From the NCBI GenBank assembly GCA_029265255.1, contig JAJUJQ010000018.1, forward strand, positions 1-23,463: a stretch of 23,463 nt of DNA. The letters are read 5' to 3'. Under the pieces are notes generated by a model, which worked only from the letters and a program-made list of their open reading frames with translations, did not search any database and was not told where the DNA came from. Numbering within the stretch: position 1 is the stretch's first letter; each line of letters starts with the position of its first letter. The position numbers were made by a program, and so were the translations under genes. Shown here piece by piece: positions 14,820 to 23,185 of this stretch. This stretch comes from Spirochaetota bacterium. GTDB lineage: Bacteria; Spirochaetota; Spirochaetia; Treponematales; Rectinemataceae.

Positions 14820-15686
14820 ATGAAAGGTGTCATTGTCGCTGCCGGCTACGGCACACGCTTTTTACCGGTGACAAAAACCGTTCCCAAAGAGCTATTACCT
14901 ATTGGTGTGACTCCGGGCATCGCGTTTATTGTGCAGGAATTCGTTCAGTCGGGTATCACCGATATCATCATTGTTACAAGCCGCAGAAAAAAGGCGCTTG
15001 AAGACTACTTTGATCGAGAAGTAGAGCTTGAAACGCTTTTCCTGCATGAAGGCCGCAAAGACCGGCTCGAGAGAATAAAACCCCCAGCTGCCCGTTTTTC
15101 TTTTGTCAGACAGACCGAAATGCGCGGAACGGGTCACGCGCTCATGCAAGTGCGCCACCTTCTTGGAGACGAACCCTGCGTGGTTGCCTATCCCGACGAT
15201 ATTGTGCTGGGTGACGTCCCGTTCGCGCGTCAGCTTGCCGAAGTCTACGAAAAAACAGGCAAATGCGTGCTGGCAACAATTTTCGATCCAGGTGATGTAT
15301 CGCGATACGGGATCGTTGATCCGGCGCCAGATGGCGTGGGTGTCAGGGGATTCATCGAAAAGCCCGCGCCCGGGAGCGAACCAAGCCATGAGGTATCAAT
15401 CGGCCGCTATCTATACACTCCAGAATTCTTCGATTGGGTAGAAGAGGGCTGGAAACACCATGGTACGGGCGAGTATTACCACACCTATGCCCTGGATCGC
15501 ATGATTGCAGCAGGGAAGGTCGCATTTGCCAGGGTACAGGGGCTTCGCCTGGATACCGGTGAACCTGCCGGTTTTTTCGAAGCGCAGCTGTATCATGCGC
15601 TGCGGGACAGCGCAATGCGCAAGGTCCTGGCAGAGTTCGCGGTACAGCACGCGGATGCGCTCGGTCTGAATATTTCGGAACAATAA
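14820..15686 (+). CDS. galU: UTP-glucose-1-phosphate uridylyltransferase
   Basis: The 288-residue enzyme makes UDP-glucose from UTP and glucose-1-phosphate for polysaccharide and glycolipid synthesis in the cytoplasm. The nucleotide-binding signature VIVAAGYGTRFLPVTKTVPKE is at residues 4-24, with the second lysine of the pair probably catalytic. Further family blocks are MRGTGHALMQVRHLL (about 101-115), VVAYPDDIVLGD, FIEKPAPGSEPS and GEYYHTYALDRMIAAG. The ATG at 14820 is taken because homologous proteins begin at MKGVIVAAG; a TTG seven codons upstream overlaps the promoter. The coaW gene follows after 18 bp. Confidence 0.93.
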   Translation: MKGVIVAAGYGTRFLPVTKTVPKELLPIGVTPGIAFIVQEFVQSGITDIIIVTSRRKKALEDYFDREVELETLFLHEGRKDRLERIKPPAARFSFVRQTEMRGTGHALMQVRHLLGDEPCVVAYPDDIVLGDVPFARQLAEVYEKTGKCVLATIFDPGDVSRYGIVDPAPDGVGVRGFIEKPAPGSEPSHEVSIGRYLYTPEFFDWVEEGWKHHGTGEYYHTYALDRMIAAGKVAFARVQGLRLDTGEPAGFFEAQLYHALRDSAMRKVLAEFAVQHADALGLNISEQ

Positions 15687-15704
15687 CCTGAAGCGAGGCC
15701 TCCT

Positions 15705-16514
15705 ATGATCATTGGAATCGATATCGGCGGCACAACCACCAAGATTGTCGGTATTGAGCACGGCGAAATGGCCGCATACTGCAGCGTCAAGGCGAGTGAT
15801 CCGATCGCCTCGGCAGCTGGTGCCATCGGCAAGTTTCTTTCCATCAGCGGAAAAAGCATGAGGGACATCAACAGCCTTGCGATGACCGGGGTGGGGGCTA
15901 CGTTTATCGAGGGTTCGGTGCTCGGTATCGATGCGACGTATGTCGAGGAATTCAAGGCAATCGGATTTGGCGGGCTCCACCTTGCCAGAGTCGATCAGGC
16001 GCTGGTCGTGTCGGTCGGAACTGGAACGGCGCTAGTCCACGCCCACGATCGCGAAGCGCGCCATATCGGCGGATCTGGCGTGGGGGGCGGGACAATTCTC
16101 GGGCTGGGGAAGGCTTTGGCGGGTATTACTGATTTCGAAAGCCTTTCGCGCGCGGCATCGGAAGGGGATGTCAAAGCGGTGGACCTGACGATTGGCGATA
16201 TCGCGTCAAAAGCAGTAGGGAATCTGCCAATCGATGCCACAGCTTCCAATTTCGGCCGGATGGCGGATCGGCCGCGACCTGAAGACTACGCGGCGGGCAT
16301 TGTGAACATGGTCTTTCAGACTGTGGGAATGCTGGCAATTCTGGCAGCCCGATCGACCGGCGATGCGAACATCGTCATTGTGGGCAACACGATGCAGATT
16401 CCTATGGCAGGAAAGGTGCTCGAATGCCTGTATCCCCTGTATGGGGTGCGTTTCATTGTGCCTGAGCTGGCGCAATACGCGACAGCGCTCGGAGCCGCGC
16501 TCTCTCTCACATGA
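15705..16514 (+). CDS. coaW: Type II pantothenate kinase
   Basis: The 269-residue protein belongs to the ASKHA-fold type II pantothenate kinases, which phosphorylate pantothenate in the first step of coenzyme A synthesis. The phosphate loop IGIDIGGTTTKIVG is at residues 3-16. The second ATP-binding strand VVSVGTGTALVHA and the Gly-rich IGGSGVGGGTILGLGKAL are at about 101-128. VIVGNTMQIPMAG is near 226-238. GAGG lies 6 nt before the ATG. The gene probably shares a transcript with galU. It ends in a large hairpin shared with convergent glmS. Type II enzymes are generally insensitive to CoA feedback; that is family knowledge only. A related BadF-type kinase is the main alternative. Confidence 0.88.
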   Translation: MIIGIDIGGTTTKIVGIEHGEMAAYCSVKASDPIASAAGAIGKFLSISGKSMRDINSLAMTGVGATFIEGSVLGIDATYVEEFKAIGFGGLHLARVDQALVVSVGTGTALVHAHDREARHIGGSGVGGGTILGLGKALAGITDFESLSRAASEGDVKAVDLTIGDIASKAVGNLPIDATASNFGRMADRPRPEDYAAGIVNMVFQTVGMLAILAARSTGDANIVIVGNTMQIPMAGKVLECLYPLYGVRFIVPELAQYATALGAALSLT

Positions 16515-16557
16515 GCGGCGACCTTGCAGGATAGGGATCCTGCGGGCTGCCGCTCAT
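16511..16557. terminator. Long two-part hairpin between coaW and glmS
   Basis: Outer arms of nine bases (ATGAGCGGC at 16511-16519, GCCGCTCAT at 16549-16557) enclose an inner seven-base stem (GCAGGAT at 16526-16532, ATCCTGC at 16537-16543). The coaW stop codon lies in the left arm. Neither side has a clear T run, so it may slow polymerase or protect mRNA 3' ends from both genes and not be a classic intrinsic terminator. Confidence 0.5.
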
Positions 16558-16565
16558 ACCTTTCA

Positions 16566-18983
16566 TCAATCGACCGTTATCGACTTTGACACGTTCTTCG
16601 GGGCATCTGGGTGCACCCCATGGTCGGCGATGCCACGTGAATTCAGCCATTCCATCTTGCGCACGGACATGCGATATGCCAGGTACTGCAGTACTATTGT
16701 CGCGCTGAATACAAAAAGACAGGGATCTCCGGACGCGGGCAGCGGAATGTATTTTGACCAGTACTGCTCCATGCCCATTGGCTTGCCTTCGGCGGCAAGC
16801 AGCAGTTCCTGCTGAGGTTCCGCGATCAGGATGATGTCCGCGCCACGAATCTTGTGGGTATGGATCTGGCTGATCGTAATGCGCCGATCGCGGTCCTCGG
16901 GCGGGCAGATGAAGATTAGCGGATAATTGCCGGTAAGGCGGTCGAACAGGTCATTGGTGACAGCGAGCACAGGCCCTGCTCCAGCGAGTTTCTCCAGGTC
17001 CGCCAGGGACAGGATGGTGTTGCGCCCCAGAATCGTGTTCGGACCATGCTTGAATTCGGCCGCGTCGTATCCTTCGGTGTGGTTGAGCACGACTTCGCGG
17101 ATTTTGAGCGCGCCCTCCCTGGCCAACCCGATAAGCCCGGTGCCGAGTATGTGGATCGAAGGCGCAGCAAAGAGGTGCGCAGCGACGCTCTCGATATCGC
17201 CCATGCGCGTCTCGATGGTCTCGGTCATGAGCTCCTTGGCCTTGAGCAGGTTTTCGCGGATGCGTTGTTCCGGGAGCGAGAAACTTGCCGCGATGAGATA
17301 CAGAATGGCGATCTGACTGGTGAATGATTTTGTCGCGGCGACCGCAATTTCCGGCCCGCAAAGCAAAGGAAGGTAGAAGTCCGAAAGTTCCTGAGGAATC
17401 CTGCTGTTCTCGTTGTTGACGATGCTGACCAGCCGGATGGATGGATTCAGTTTTTTTACGTCTTGGAAGATGTCGACCAGGTCTTTTGTCTCGCCCGATT
17501 GCGAAATGCCGATGATAAGGTCAGCAGTGCCGAGGCAGTTGCAGTACATCGAGCGGAAAATGCCCGGGTTGCAGGGATAGACGGGAATGTGAGCCAGCTC
17601 GTTGAAGAAGTACGCCGCCGTCATGGCCGCATGATAGGAAGTTCCCGAGGCAACGAGGTAGATCCGTCCTCCTGAATGCGCAGCCTCATGCAGGGCATTT
17701 TTAAGTTCGCCCGTATAGCGGAGAACGGCCCTTCTCTTGCGCCATACCATGATGCGGTCCACCAGCAGCAGCCGGTCTCTGGCCATAGGATCGAGGGCGG
17801 CGAGCTCCTTGAGGAGCTCTGTTTCGTCGGAAAAGAAGTCCTGACCGACAAAATGCGCCGCTCCCGTGTTGTGGACGCGGGCCTCAACCTCGTTCCACGC
17901 GGTCGAAGAGAACACTTCATGCATGCCGCTCTTGAGTGCTTCATGGCCGAACCGCTCGGACAGGGCAGAAATCCGGTCGGCAATTTCCTTGCAATCGTCC
18001 TTGCGTTCCTCGAAGAGCTCGGCCAGCGGCTCGATGCTTGGGTCTCGGAAATAATATCGCAGTATCTGATCGATATTTGATGGGCTTGAAGAAATTTCCT
18101 GCTCCATGTAGTGCTGATACTCGGGATGGAGCTGGGTGTCGCGGATAGAGAGCTTTGAGCGCTTGAGTCGGGGATGCGAGAAAAATAGAGGCCCGCTGAG
18201 GCTGAACACAAGGTACTGATTTTCGGTAAACCAGATGCCTTCACCTTCGGCAAGAGGTATCAGGGCGCGGGTCTTGGAAAGCACGCTCGTGAGGTCCGAA
18301 GAGAGGACGATGAAATCACCGTGCTCATCGCTTCCCATGCCTGCGTAAAGCGAAGAGCCGGATTTGATGGCAAAGACACCGGGGAGTTTTGGGTCGGCGA
18401 CCGCGGCAGCATAGGAGCCTTCGGCCAGCGATTCGGCACGCCTGATCGCTTCGATCATGCGCAGGACGCCGTCGGGAACCCCTTCGGCAAGGCCGGCGCT
18501 CGCGTAGGCTTTGCGAAGGTGCGCAAGCTCCGAGCTGGCAAGTGACTGTGCCGCAGCATAATGCTCTTCGATGAGGTGAACGATGATCTCGCCGTCGTTA
18601 TCAGATACCACCGCGTGCCCTCGCGAGGCAAGCCAGGTTTTGAGCGTATCGGTGTTGGAAATGTTGCCGTTATGGGCACCGACCATCTCGACCCTGCAGG
18701 ATACATGGTGGGGCTGGCTGTTGATGTCGGTGACCGCGCCGTAGGTTGCCCAGCGCACCTGCCCGATAAACCGCTGTCCTGAAAAGGACGCGATGCCGAG
18801 TTCAGGACAGACGCGCGAAGGAGCCCCCACTTTCTTGCGGAGCGTTATGCGCCGGTCTGCTCCGATGAACGATGCTCCAGTTGAATCATAGCCGCGATAT
18901 TCGAGGCGCTTCAGCAGCGCTTCGGCTTCCTTGCCCATGGATGGGTTTTCGTCTTTGTAGACAAGTGATACGATGCCGCACAT
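16566..18983 (-). CDS. glmS: Glutamine-fructose-6-phosphate aminotransferase, enlarged form
   Basis: The 805-residue protein is about 200 residues longer than typical GlmS (~610). It makes glucosamine-6-phosphate for peptidoglycan and LPS. The N-terminal glutaminase starts with the nucleophile Cys2 and keeps RGYDS (30-34), VRWAT (76-80) and HNGNIS (104-109). The usual His after RWAT is Tyr here. The first SIS domain begins at about 440 (ASGTSYHAAM, ISQSGETKDL, GPEIAVAATKSFT). The second follows (LGTGLIGLAREGALKIREVV, EFKHGP), and the C-terminus is PKNVSKSITVD as in the family. The extra length is mainly a ~100-residue charged insertion at about 300-430 between YQHYMEQEI and SIS1, plus ~30 residues in the glutaminase domain. 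The start lies 6 nt behind an extended -10, with no ribosome-binding site. Confidence 0.88.
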   Translation of the reverse strand: MCGIVSLVYKDENPSMGKEAEALLKRLEYRGYDSTGASFIGADRRITLRKKVGAPSRVCPELGIASFSGQRFIGQVRWATYGAVTDINSQPHHVSCRVEMVGAHNGNISNTDTLKTWLASRGHAVVSDNDGEIIVHLIEEHYAAAQSLASSELAHLRKAYASAGLAEGVPDGVLRMIEAIRRAESLAEGSYAAAVADPKLPGVFAIKSGSSLYAGMGSDEHGDFIVLSSDLTSVLSKTRALIPLAEGEGIWFTENQYLVFSLSGPLFFSHPRLKRSKLSIRDTQLHPEYQHYMEQEISSSPSNIDQILRYYFRDPSIEPLAELFEERKDDCKEIADRISALSERFGHEALKSGMHEVFSSTAWNEVEARVHNTGAAHFVGQDFFSDETELLKELAALDPMARDRLLLVDRIMVWRKRRAVLRYTGELKNALHEAAHSGGRIYLVASGTSYHAAMTAAYFFNELAHIPVYPCNPGIFRSMYCNCLGTADLIIGISQSGETKDLVDIFQDVKKLNPSIRLVSIVNNENSRIPQELSDFYLPLLCGPEIAVAATKSFTSQIAILYLIAASFSLPEQRIRENLLKAKELMTETIETRMGDIESVAAHLFAAPSIHILGTGLIGLAREGALKIREVVLNHTEGYDAAEFKHGPNTILGRNTILSLADLEKLAGAGPVLAVTNDLFDRLTGNYPLIFICPPEDRDRRITISQIHTHKIRGADIILIAEPQQELLLAAEGKPMGMEQYWSKYIPLPASGDPCLFVFSATIVLQYLAYRMSVRKMEWLNSRGIADHGVHPDAPKNVSKSITVD

Positions 18984-18989
18984 GGCGCC

Positions 18990-18998
18990 ATTATACCA
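18990..18998 (-). promoter_or_regulatory. Extended -10 promoter giving a leaderless glmS mRNA
   Basis: The minus strand reads TGG-TATAAT, a perfect -10 with the TGn extension, followed by six bases and the ATG at 18983. Transcription should start at or next to the start codon. No good -35 is visible, as is normal for extended -10 promoters. Confidence 0.65.
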
Positions 18999-19045
18999 TG
19001 GCTTGCCGGTTGAGGGGGCACAAATGCGCGCGAAAAGGAGTTCCG

Positions 19046-19864
19046 ATGGTTGAGCCTTTGGAAATGGACTATGAAGTGCGCGGCTTCGACTGTGGGTATG
19101 GCGGGCCTCTTACGCCGTTTGCGCTGGCGAATTTTTTTCAGGAAGCTGCGGGGACCCATGCCGCCATGCTTGGTATCGGCATGGAGCAGTTTTGGCAAAA
19201 GGGGCTTACCTGGATGCTTGCCAGAGTTGATGTCGAGATCGCGAGGCTTCCGCAACAGGGAGATCGTGTGCGCGTACGGACTTGGCCGGCGGGGACTCGC
19301 CGGTTGTTCGCCCAGCGATGCCTGGAGTTGGAAGACGCTGCAGGCAATCGTCTGGCAGGGGCTTTGTACGAATACATCATCGTTGATATGGAGGCGCGCC
19401 GTCCTGTTCGTCCTGAGCGGCACCTCACTCCCGACCTGAAGGCAGACAGACCCTGGCCTTATGCCGATTTATCACCCGGAATCGAGGAGTTGCCATACGC
19501 GGAACTCGAGAGAAATCGTGATTCCGAGCGGTATCCATCCAACGGCTCGGGATTCAGGCTGGCGTTCGAAATCGAAGCACGCCGGCGGCATATCGATCAC
19601 AACGGGCATGTCAATAACGCGCATTTTGTGAACTGGCTCTGCGATGCGGTGACTGGGCTCGAGAAAGAGGAGGATGCCGGCAGGCCAAATAATCGTCCTG
19701 CGACCCCGTCTCGCGCCATCCGGCGCTTCAAAATCGATTTCGTTCACGAAATCCGAGCGGGAGAGAAGGTTCAGGCGTGGTATCGTTCCTGCGGTGAAGG
19801 GACCTGGCTCAGTGCGCTCTTGACTGGGCAGGGGCTCGCTGCCCGCGCCATGATCTCGCGGTAG
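19046..19864 (+). CDS. Acyl-ACP thioesterase (FatA/FatB-like, bacterial)
   Basis: The 272-residue protein is a double-hotdog acyl-[acyl-carrier-protein] thioesterase, which releases free fatty acids from ACP in the cytoplasm. The first hotdog includes LANFFQEAAGTHAAMLGIG (28-46), WMLARVDVEIARLP and TWPAGTRRLFAQRCLEL. The second starts near 168 with FRLAFEIEARRRHIDHNGHVNN. The HIDHNGHVNNAHFVNWLCD stretch (182-200) holds the conserved Asn/His positions of the plant-type active site. The ATG at 19046 follows AAAAGGAG by 5 nt; upstream in-frame codons run into the divergent glmS gene. fhs begins 54 bp downstream and may be co-transcribed. Such enzymes in anaerobes are thought to tune membrane fatty-acid chain length. 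Confidence 0.88.
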   Translation: MVEPLEMDYEVRGFDCGYGGPLTPFALANFFQEAAGTHAAMLGIGMEQFWQKGLTWMLARVDVEIARLPQQGDRVRVRTWPAGTRRLFAQRCLELEDAAGNRLAGALYEYIIVDMEARRPVRPERHLTPDLKADRPWPYADLSPGIEELPYAELERNRDSERYPSNGSGFRLAFEIEARRRHIDHNGHVNNAHFVNWLCDAVTGLEKEEDAGRPNNRPATPSRAIRRFKIDFVHEIRAGEKVQAWYRSCGEGTWLSALLTGQGLAARAMISR

Positions 19865-19918
19865 TCTTTCTATTCTTTTATCAATATATTTCGTGTACAT
19901 CGATAAAGGAGGAAGCTC

Positions 19919-21682
19919 ATGTCTGTCAGAAAGATCCAGCCGGTACCCAGCGATATCGATATAGCTCAGGCTGCCGATATACAGCCGATTGCGGAAATAG
20001 CAGGACGTTACGGCATCGACAATCGCTACCTCGATTTCTATGGCAACGATAAAGCCAAGGTGAAACTCTCCTTTCTTGCCGATCATCAGGAGGAAGGCAA
20101 ACGGGCCAAGTATATTGATGTCACCGCGATAACACCCACACCTCTTGGGGAGGGAAAGACGACCACAACGGTCGGGCTGGCTCAGGGACTTGGCTATCTT
20201 GGCAGAAAAGCGGTGTGTGCCATCAGGCAGCCTTCTATGGGGCCAACATTCGGTATCAAGGGTGGAGCAGCGGGAGGCGGTTACAGCCAGATCGTGCCGA
20301 TGGCCGACTTCAATCTCCATTTGACTGGCGACAACCACGCGGTAAGCGCCGCTCATAATCTCGCGGCGGCAGCACTCGATGCCCGCATGTATCATGAGAG
20401 CCGGTGGTCCGACGCCTATTTCGAAAAGCTCGGCCTGCGCAAACTCAATATCGATCCCTACGCGGTCTATTGGCGCCGGGTGGTGGATATGAACGATCGA
20501 ACACTCAGAACCACCATTTTGGGTATTGGTGGCGTCGAGAATGGTCCGCTCAGAGAGACGGGGTTCGATATCACTGTTGCCAGCGAGGTGATGGCGATCC
20601 TGGCACTTGCCAAAGATATGCGGGATTTGAGAGCGCGGCTTGGGCGCATCGTGCTGGCACTCGATCGACAGGGCAAGCCGGTGACGGCTGAAGACCTCCA
20701 GGTAGCAGGAGCGATGGCCATTCTGCTCAAGGATGCCATCAATCCGAATATTCTGCAGACGCTTGAAGAACAACTCGCATTTGTGCATGCCGGGCCCTTC
20801 GGCAATATTGCGCATGGGAATTCGTCGGTGCTTGCAGATTTGATCGCGAGCAAGGTGGCGGACTATGTGGTCACCGAGTCCGGTTTCGGCGCAGACATGG
20901 GCTTTGAAAAATTTATGGACATCAAGTGCAGAACCTCAGGGCTCATGCCCGACGCAGTGGTGATCGTCGCGACGGTCCGTGCCATCAAGATGCATGGCGG
21001 CGGCCCGAAAGTCGTTCCTGGAAAGCCGCTATCGCCTGCCTATACGCAGGAAAATCTTGAGCTTGTACGAGCGGGAGTGGAAAATCTGAAGGCCCACGTA
21101 GAAATTGTGCGAAAATTCGGTCTTCCAGCAGTGGTTGCTATCAATGCGTTCCCCACCGATACGGAAGCGGAGCACGCCATTCTCAGAGAAGCGGCACTTG
21201 CCGCCGGCGCGCTGGATGCTGTGGTTACCAGGAACTGGGCGCTGGGCGGTGAAGGTGCCGCCGAGCTGGCGGCCGCGGTAGAACGTGCCGCGAGCCAGCC
21301 TTCCTCACCTCGCTTCCTCTATCCGCTCGATCTGCCGCTTCGCGAAAAAATCAGGATTCTGGCGACCGAAATCTATGGAGCTGGCGATGTACATTATTCG
21401 GAAGAAGCGACGCGGGCGCTCGATCGCTATGAAGAGCTGGGCTTTTCCAATCTCCCCATCTGCATGGCAAAAACCCAGTATTCGCTTTCACATGATCCTG
21501 TACGGAAAGGGGCTCCTCGCGGGTATAGTTTCGAGATAAATGGAGCGCGTCTGGCGGCGGGCGCAGGCTTTGTCTACCCTATCAGCGGAGAGATCACCAC
21601 CATGCCAGGCCTGCCATCCAAACCAGGCTATATGGGTATGGATATCGACCCTGACACCGGCAGAATCGTCGGGCTGAGTTGA
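19919..21682 (+). CDS. fhs: Formate-tetrahydrofolate ligase
   Basis: The 587-residue enzyme joins formate to tetrahydrofolate at the cost of ATP, giving 10-formyl-THF for purine and fMet synthesis or acetogen-type C1 flow. The P-loop TPTPLGEGKTT is at residues 72-82. RQPSMGPTFGIKGGAAGGGYSQ and MADFNLHLTGDNHA follow, and further family blocks include VTESGFGADMGFEKF, ATVRAIKMHGG, VAINAFPTDTEAE and ICMAKTQYSLSHDP. AAAGGAGG precedes the ATG. The length is slightly above the usual ~555, mostly from a longer N-terminus. It is followed by a very strong terminator. It supports an anaerobic, folate-C1-using lifestyle. Confidence 0.95.
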   Translation: MSVRKIQPVPSDIDIAQAADIQPIAEIAGRYGIDNRYLDFYGNDKAKVKLSFLADHQEEGKRAKYIDVTAITPTPLGEGKTTTTVGLAQGLGYLGRKAVCAIRQPSMGPTFGIKGGAAGGGYSQIVPMADFNLHLTGDNHAVSAAHNLAAAALDARMYHESRWSDAYFEKLGLRKLNIDPYAVYWRRVVDMNDRTLRTTILGIGGVENGPLRETGFDITVASEVMAILALAKDMRDLRARLGRIVLALDRQGKPVTAEDLQVAGAMAILLKDAINPNILQTLEEQLAFVHAGPFGNIAHGNSSVLADLIASKVADYVVTESGFGADMGFEKFMDIKCRTSGLMPDAVVIVATVRAIKMHGGGPKVVPGKPLSPAYTQENLELVRAGVENLKAHVEIVRKFGLPAVVAINAFPTDTEAEHAILREAALAAGALDAVVTRNWALGGEGAAELAAAVERAASQPSSPRFLYPLDLPLREKIRILATEIYGAGDVHYSEEATRALDRYEELGFSNLPICMAKTQYSLSHDPVRKGAPRGYSFEINGARLAAGAGFVYPISGEITTMPGLPSKPGYMGMDIDPDTGRIVGLS

Positions 21683-21752
21683 GGGGCGCTTGGCAAGTTT
21701 TTGCAGGAAGCAACAGTTGGCGATTCAGCTCTCTCGCGAAAAAATGGAAATA

Positions 21753-21788
21753 AAGCAAAGGGCTGCCGGTACGGGCAGCCCTTTGCTT
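21753..21788. terminator. Bidirectional terminator between fhs and tpx
   Basis: A perfect 15-bp stem (21753-21767 with 21774-21788, core AAAGGGCTGCC/GGCAGCCCTTT) has a six-base loop. A moderately T-rich tail follows on the plus strand, and a T-rich stretch with six consecutive T residues lies a little further out on the minus strand. It serves both converging genes. Confidence 0.85.
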
Positions 21789-21845
21789 GTTCTGATTAAA
21801 TAGGCAGGATACCAGACGCTCTATGGGAGCCAGGTTGTCGCGATG

Positions 21846-22355
21846 CTACAGGGCTGCTGCCGCGGCCTTCAGCGCGCTCTCATAATCCGGTTCCTGGGCG
21901 ATTTCAGGTACCTGCTGAGTATAGACCACGCGGTTGCTGCGATCGAGCACAACAACCGCCCGTGACAGCAGCCCTGCCAGGGGGCCAGTGTTCATCTCGA
22001 CTCCATATGCCTTCCCGAATGAGCGGTCACGCAGCTCGGACAGTGTGATGACTTTATCGATTCCCTCAGCCTCACAAAAACGCTTCTGCGCAAACGGCAG
22101 GTCCCTGCTGATCGTAAGAATCACGATATCCCCAAGACTGGCGGCGGCCTTGTTGAATGCCCGGGCGCTGGCCGCGCACACGCCGGTATCGAGGCTGGGC
22201 ACGATGTTCAGTATTTTGACCTTTCCTTCGAAGTCAGCCAGTCCTACGTCGCTGAGATCGCTGCGAGTAAGCTTGAAATCAGGGGCTGTGCTGCCGCGCG
22301 CTGGCAGGTTGCCTGCCGTGTGAACAGGATTCCCTTTGAATGTAATTGTCGCCAT
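21846..22355 (-). CDS. tpx: Thiol peroxidase (atypical 2-Cys peroxiredoxin)
   Basis: The 169-residue protein reduces hydrogen peroxide and alkyl peroxides, using thioredoxin as reductant. The peroxidatic cysteine is Cys60 in NIVPSLDTGVCAAS. The resolving cysteine is Cys94 in QKRFCEAEG, matching the Tpx spacing (61/95 in E. coli). FKGNPVHTAGNLPARGSTAPDF at the N-terminus and YTQQVPEIAQEPDYESAL at the C-terminus are also typical. GGGAG lies 5 nt before the ATG, and a short hairpin (22367-22383) ends just upstream of it. The gene is separated from the following metallo-beta-lactamase gene by about 90 bp. Confidence 0.95.
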   Translation of the reverse strand: MATITFKGNPVHTAGNLPARGSTAPDFKLTRSDLSDVGLADFEGKVKILNIVPSLDTGVCAASARAFNKAAASLGDIVILTISRDLPFAQKRFCEAEGIDKVITLSELRDRSFGKAYGVEMNTGPLAGLLSRAVVVLDRSNRVVYTQQVPEIAQEPDYESALKAAAAAL

Positions 22356-22366
22356 TTTTTCTCCCT

Positions 22367-22383
22367 GCCGGCATAGAGCCGGC
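22367..22383 (-). promoter_or_regulatory. Hairpin in the tpx 5' leader
   Basis: GCCGGC arms (22367-22372 and 22378-22383) enclose a five-base loop. On the minus strand the hairpin ends one base before the GGGAG ribosome-binding site of tpx. It could affect mRNA stability or translation. It could also be a terminator stem for the upstream gene, but no T run follows (GGGAGAAAAAA). Confidence 0.4.
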
Positions 22384-22446
22384 TCTTTGCACGTTGTTAT
22401 ATTATGAAAAGTAAGAAAATGGTATGACAGCCGTCAAGCGCGATCC

Positions 22447-23185
22447 TCATTGCAGTTCTCGTATGCGTATTTCAATACTTTTTTCCGCCGCGAGCAGCGC
22501 GACCAGCTGGCCTGTGTCAGTCTTTCCGAAGTGGTATGGATAGAGGATCCGTGGTCTGATCACGCGCGCAGCCCCGGCAACCTGTTCGGGGGTCATGGTA
22601 TAGGGCAGATTCATAGGCAGGAACGCGATATCGATCTGCCCCAGCGATGCCATCTCGGGAATTGGCTCAGTATCGCCCGCGATGTAGATGCGTAGTGAAC
22701 CGGTTCCCGTCCCTGCAGTGATGAGATAGCCATTGTCGGCACGTGATTTTGGATGGTAGCCAAGCTTGTCTGGTGAGACGTTATACGCAGGCACCGCACG
22801 AATAGTCAGGCCGGGCGCATTGATTTCGGCGCCATGCGTCAAGGCTTCTCCCTTGCCGAGTTTTTTTCTGCTCGCTTCCGGAAGCACGACGCGCGTGCCT
22901 GGGCCGCTCAGAGCGTTAATGGCGGCTGCGTCAAGGTGGTCGCCATGCTCGTGAGTGACCAGAATAAAGTCTGCCTTGGGATACTTCGAAAAATCAGCAT
23001 ACTGTCTTACAGGGTCGATATACACATAGATATTCTGAAAATGAATGACGAGCGACCCATGTCCCAGAAAGGCAATTTCCAGAGAGCCCTGCGGCGTTTC
23101 GAAAAGATCAGCGCGTTTGCCCTCGGGCCAAACGGGAACTTGACTTTCTTGAGAATGGAGGCCTGCACCAATAAATGCAATGAAT
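22447..23185 (-). CDS. Exported metallo-beta-lactamase-fold hydrolase, 5' end cut off by an IS (probable pseudogene)
   Basis: The frame encodes a metal-dependent hydrolase with ILVTHEHGDHLD (the HxHxDH zinc motif), later YIAGDTEPIPEM, and ILYPYHFGKTDTGQL. The relatives are UPF0173-like MBL proteins, often exported. The first usable start (GTG 23025) gives 192 residues, but conserved sequence continues upstream in frame: FETPQGSLEIAFLGHGSL, then VIHFQNIYVYIDPV. Before that comes a hydrophobic FIAFIGAGLHSQES that looks like the end of a signal peptide. The frame stays open to 23185, exactly where the IS terminal repeat begins. The start codon and first part of the signal peptide are therefore missing, with no replacement start before a stop inside the IS. 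A shortened cytoplasmic product from 23025 cannot be excluded but would lack the first strands. Confidence 0.75.

Noticed and set aside
18984..19045. A glmS ribozyme or other leader RNA upstream of glmS
   Set aside because: Only 62 bp separate glmS from the divergent thioesterase, and the -10 lies 6 bp from the start codon. There is no room for a leader.
19472..20815. A 447-codon open frame on the minus strand
   Set aside because: It is antisense to the thioesterase and fhs genes, whose protein motifs are unmistakable. It reads as a codon-bias shadow.
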